This document shows, piece by piece, positions 23,784 to 24,732 of a DNA stretch of 24,732 bases; position 1 is the first letter of the stretch; each line of letters begins with the position of its first letter. The stretch is taken from positions 1 to 24,732 of the forward strand of contig CALZJV010000153.1 of assembly GCA_945787595.1 (NCBI GenBank), written 5' to 3'. A program made the position numbers and the translations under genes. The notes under the pieces were generated by a model. The model was given only the letters and a program-made list of their open reading frames with translations. It had not been told where the DNA came from and made no database searches. Origin of the DNA: an uncultured Desulfobacterales bacterium. GTDB lineage: Bacteria > Desulfobacterota > Desulfobacteria > Desulfobacterales > JAFDCJ01.

Positions 23784-23880
23784 TACCCAAACACTGGAAG
23801 AATAACACCTAGAACCAATCAGTTTAGGTAACATGAGATCAGCCGGATCTTTTTGCTGCATTCATCTGAAGGGATTGAAC

Positions 23881-24639
23881 ATGAATAATACCGAACAGTA
23901 TCGATATTTTCTTAAAGACACCATTCGAAAAACCATCGACTTTCGTAATACCGATCAGAATAGAGGCGTCCCGGTACCTCCAATAGAGAAACCATATGAT
24001 TCGGATGCTCCCCGCTTTCAGCTGCCAACATCAGACCAGTGGACCCGGCAATTTGATAAAAAGGATATCATCTCTGCGATATCCAACCGAAGAAGCCGGC
24101 GTAAATTCACAACAAAAGAACTGTGCATCGACGAACTTGCTTTTCTGTTATGGGCTACGCAGGGAATCAGGCAACCGGATAGCGGGAACTTCGCCTATCG
24201 GACGGTCCCGTCGGCAGGTGCACGCCATAGCTTCGAGACTTATCTTTTTGTAATGCGGGTGGGGGGTATTCGGCGTGGGCTTTATCGTTATCTACCCGTG
24301 TCGAACGAACTTCTGTTCGTTGGTGAAGTGGAGAACATGGAGATCAGCCTTGCTCGTGCCTGCCTTGGACAAGCTTTCGTCGCCAAAGGAGCAGTGACGT
24401 TTATCTGGACAACCATACCGTATCGTATGGAATGGCGATACTCCCTTGCGGCGCATCGGGTTATCCTGATCGATGCCGGACATGTCTGTCAAAATCTTTA
24501 TCTCGCGTGTGAAGCCATACAGGCAGGTACCTGTGCCGTGGCTGCCTACGATCAGGAGCAATTGGACCAATTGCTAAATATTGATGGGAAAGACGAGTTC
24601 TCCGTATATCTGGCACCTGTGGGGAAAATTATAGCTTAA
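23881..24639 (+). CDS. SagB-type nitroreductase family dehydrogenase
   Basis: A 252-residue FMN-dependent nitroreductase-fold protein of the SagB-type dehydrogenase group. The FMN phosphate-binding SNRRSRRKFTTKEL lies near residues 66-80, followed by LLWATQGIR and the SagB-like RTVPSAGARHSFETYLFV. Later parts are GLYRYLP, the RMEWRYS loop and DAGHVCQNLYLACEAIQAGTCAVAAYD, and the chain ends YLAPVGK. SagB enzymes oxidise azolines to azoles in peptide natural products, but most stand-alone members, like this one with no YcaO or precursor peptide beside it, have unknown substrates. The ATG at 23881 has GAAGGG about 7 bases upstream; an earlier in-frame ATG at 23833 adds a Cys-rich stretch without a ribosome site. 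Confidence 0.92.
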   Translation: MNNTEQYRYFLKDTIRKTIDFRNTDQNRGVPVPPIEKPYDSDAPRFQLPTSDQWTRQFDKKDIISAISNRRSRRKFTTKELCIDELAFLLWATQGIRQPDSGNFAYRTVPSAGARHSFETYLFVMRVGGIRRGLYRYLPVSNELLFVGEVENMEISLARACLGQAFVAKGAVTFIWTTIPYRMEWRYSLAAHRVILIDAGHVCQNLYLACEAIQAGTCAVAAYDQEQLDQLLNIDGKDEFSVYLAPVGKIIA

Positions 24640-24732
24640 AGGCAGGCTGCCAATCGCCGCCGGTGATGTACAGTGTCTATCTCATCAAAATATTTTTTAA
24701 GAACAGCGCGAATCGGATTCAGCCGCTGGAAA

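Noticed and set aside
24636..24732. 32-codon minus-strand frame open to the right edge (contains LNPIRAVLKKYFDEIDT)
   Set aside because: It could be the C-terminus of a convergent gene starting outside the window, but it is too short to support and overlaps the stop of the SagB-type gene.

Overview
The window looks like part of a genome from a sulfate-reducing Desulfobacterota bacterium (Desulfobacteraceae or a relative). The reasons are: the start of a QrcB-like molybdopterin subunit of the menaquinone reductase complex typical of sulfate reducers; a probable selenoprotein; a large PAS/hybrid histidine kinase with an input domain of a type I associate with this group; and intergenic DNA full of short-word palindromes. 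I saw no tRNA, rRNA, CRISPR array, phage block or intact transposase. Identifications rest on motif reading and family knowledge, not on database searches.

Layout. 1-789 (minus): broken qrcB-like gene with a near-consensus promoter upstream. 1384-3867 (minus): M1 aminopeptidase, also with a near-consensus promoter. 4161-5072: thioredoxin-reductase-like flavoprotein. 5655-8507: M3 oligoendopeptidase F, GNAT acetyltransferase and a secreted DUF302 protein, all plus strand. 9056-10935: cysteine hydrolase and a LysM protein with a lysozyme-like body. 11318-11791: OsmC-like protein read through an in-frame UGA, best explained as selenocysteine. 12226-13014: crotonase-fold enoyl-CoA hydratase/isomerase. 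13287-13796: unrecognised Cys-containing protein, possibly 5'-frameshifted. 14105-19092 (minus): two near-identical LmbE-type deacetylase genes bracketing a ~3 kb insert that holds a VapBC-like toxin-antitoxin pair and an ATPase-nuclease (ATPase_2/DUF234 type) with an ordered dyad array upstream. 19892-23179: hybrid histidine kinase (input-PAS-HisKA-HATPase-REC-REC-Hpt) behind a leader with competing hairpins. 23343-23537 (minus): small conserved-looking protein. 23881-24639: SagB-type nitroreductase.

The genes do not form one pathway. The coding content is mostly single genes: peptide turnover (M1, M3), thiol/selenol redox (TrxR-like, OsmC-Sec), CoA chemistry and signalling.

The most unusual signal is between genes. 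At nine or more places the intergenic DNA is written in 7-base words repeated in tandem, often as facing arms of a palindrome. Several share the same GC-rich core hairpins, and two are enclosed by a conserved pair of hairpins that show a compensatory base change. The second notable item is the UGA-containing OsmC-like gene with a perfect SECIS-like hairpin. The third is a 55-bp-period array of alternating TGGACTTA/TAAGTCCA sites in front of the ATPase gene.
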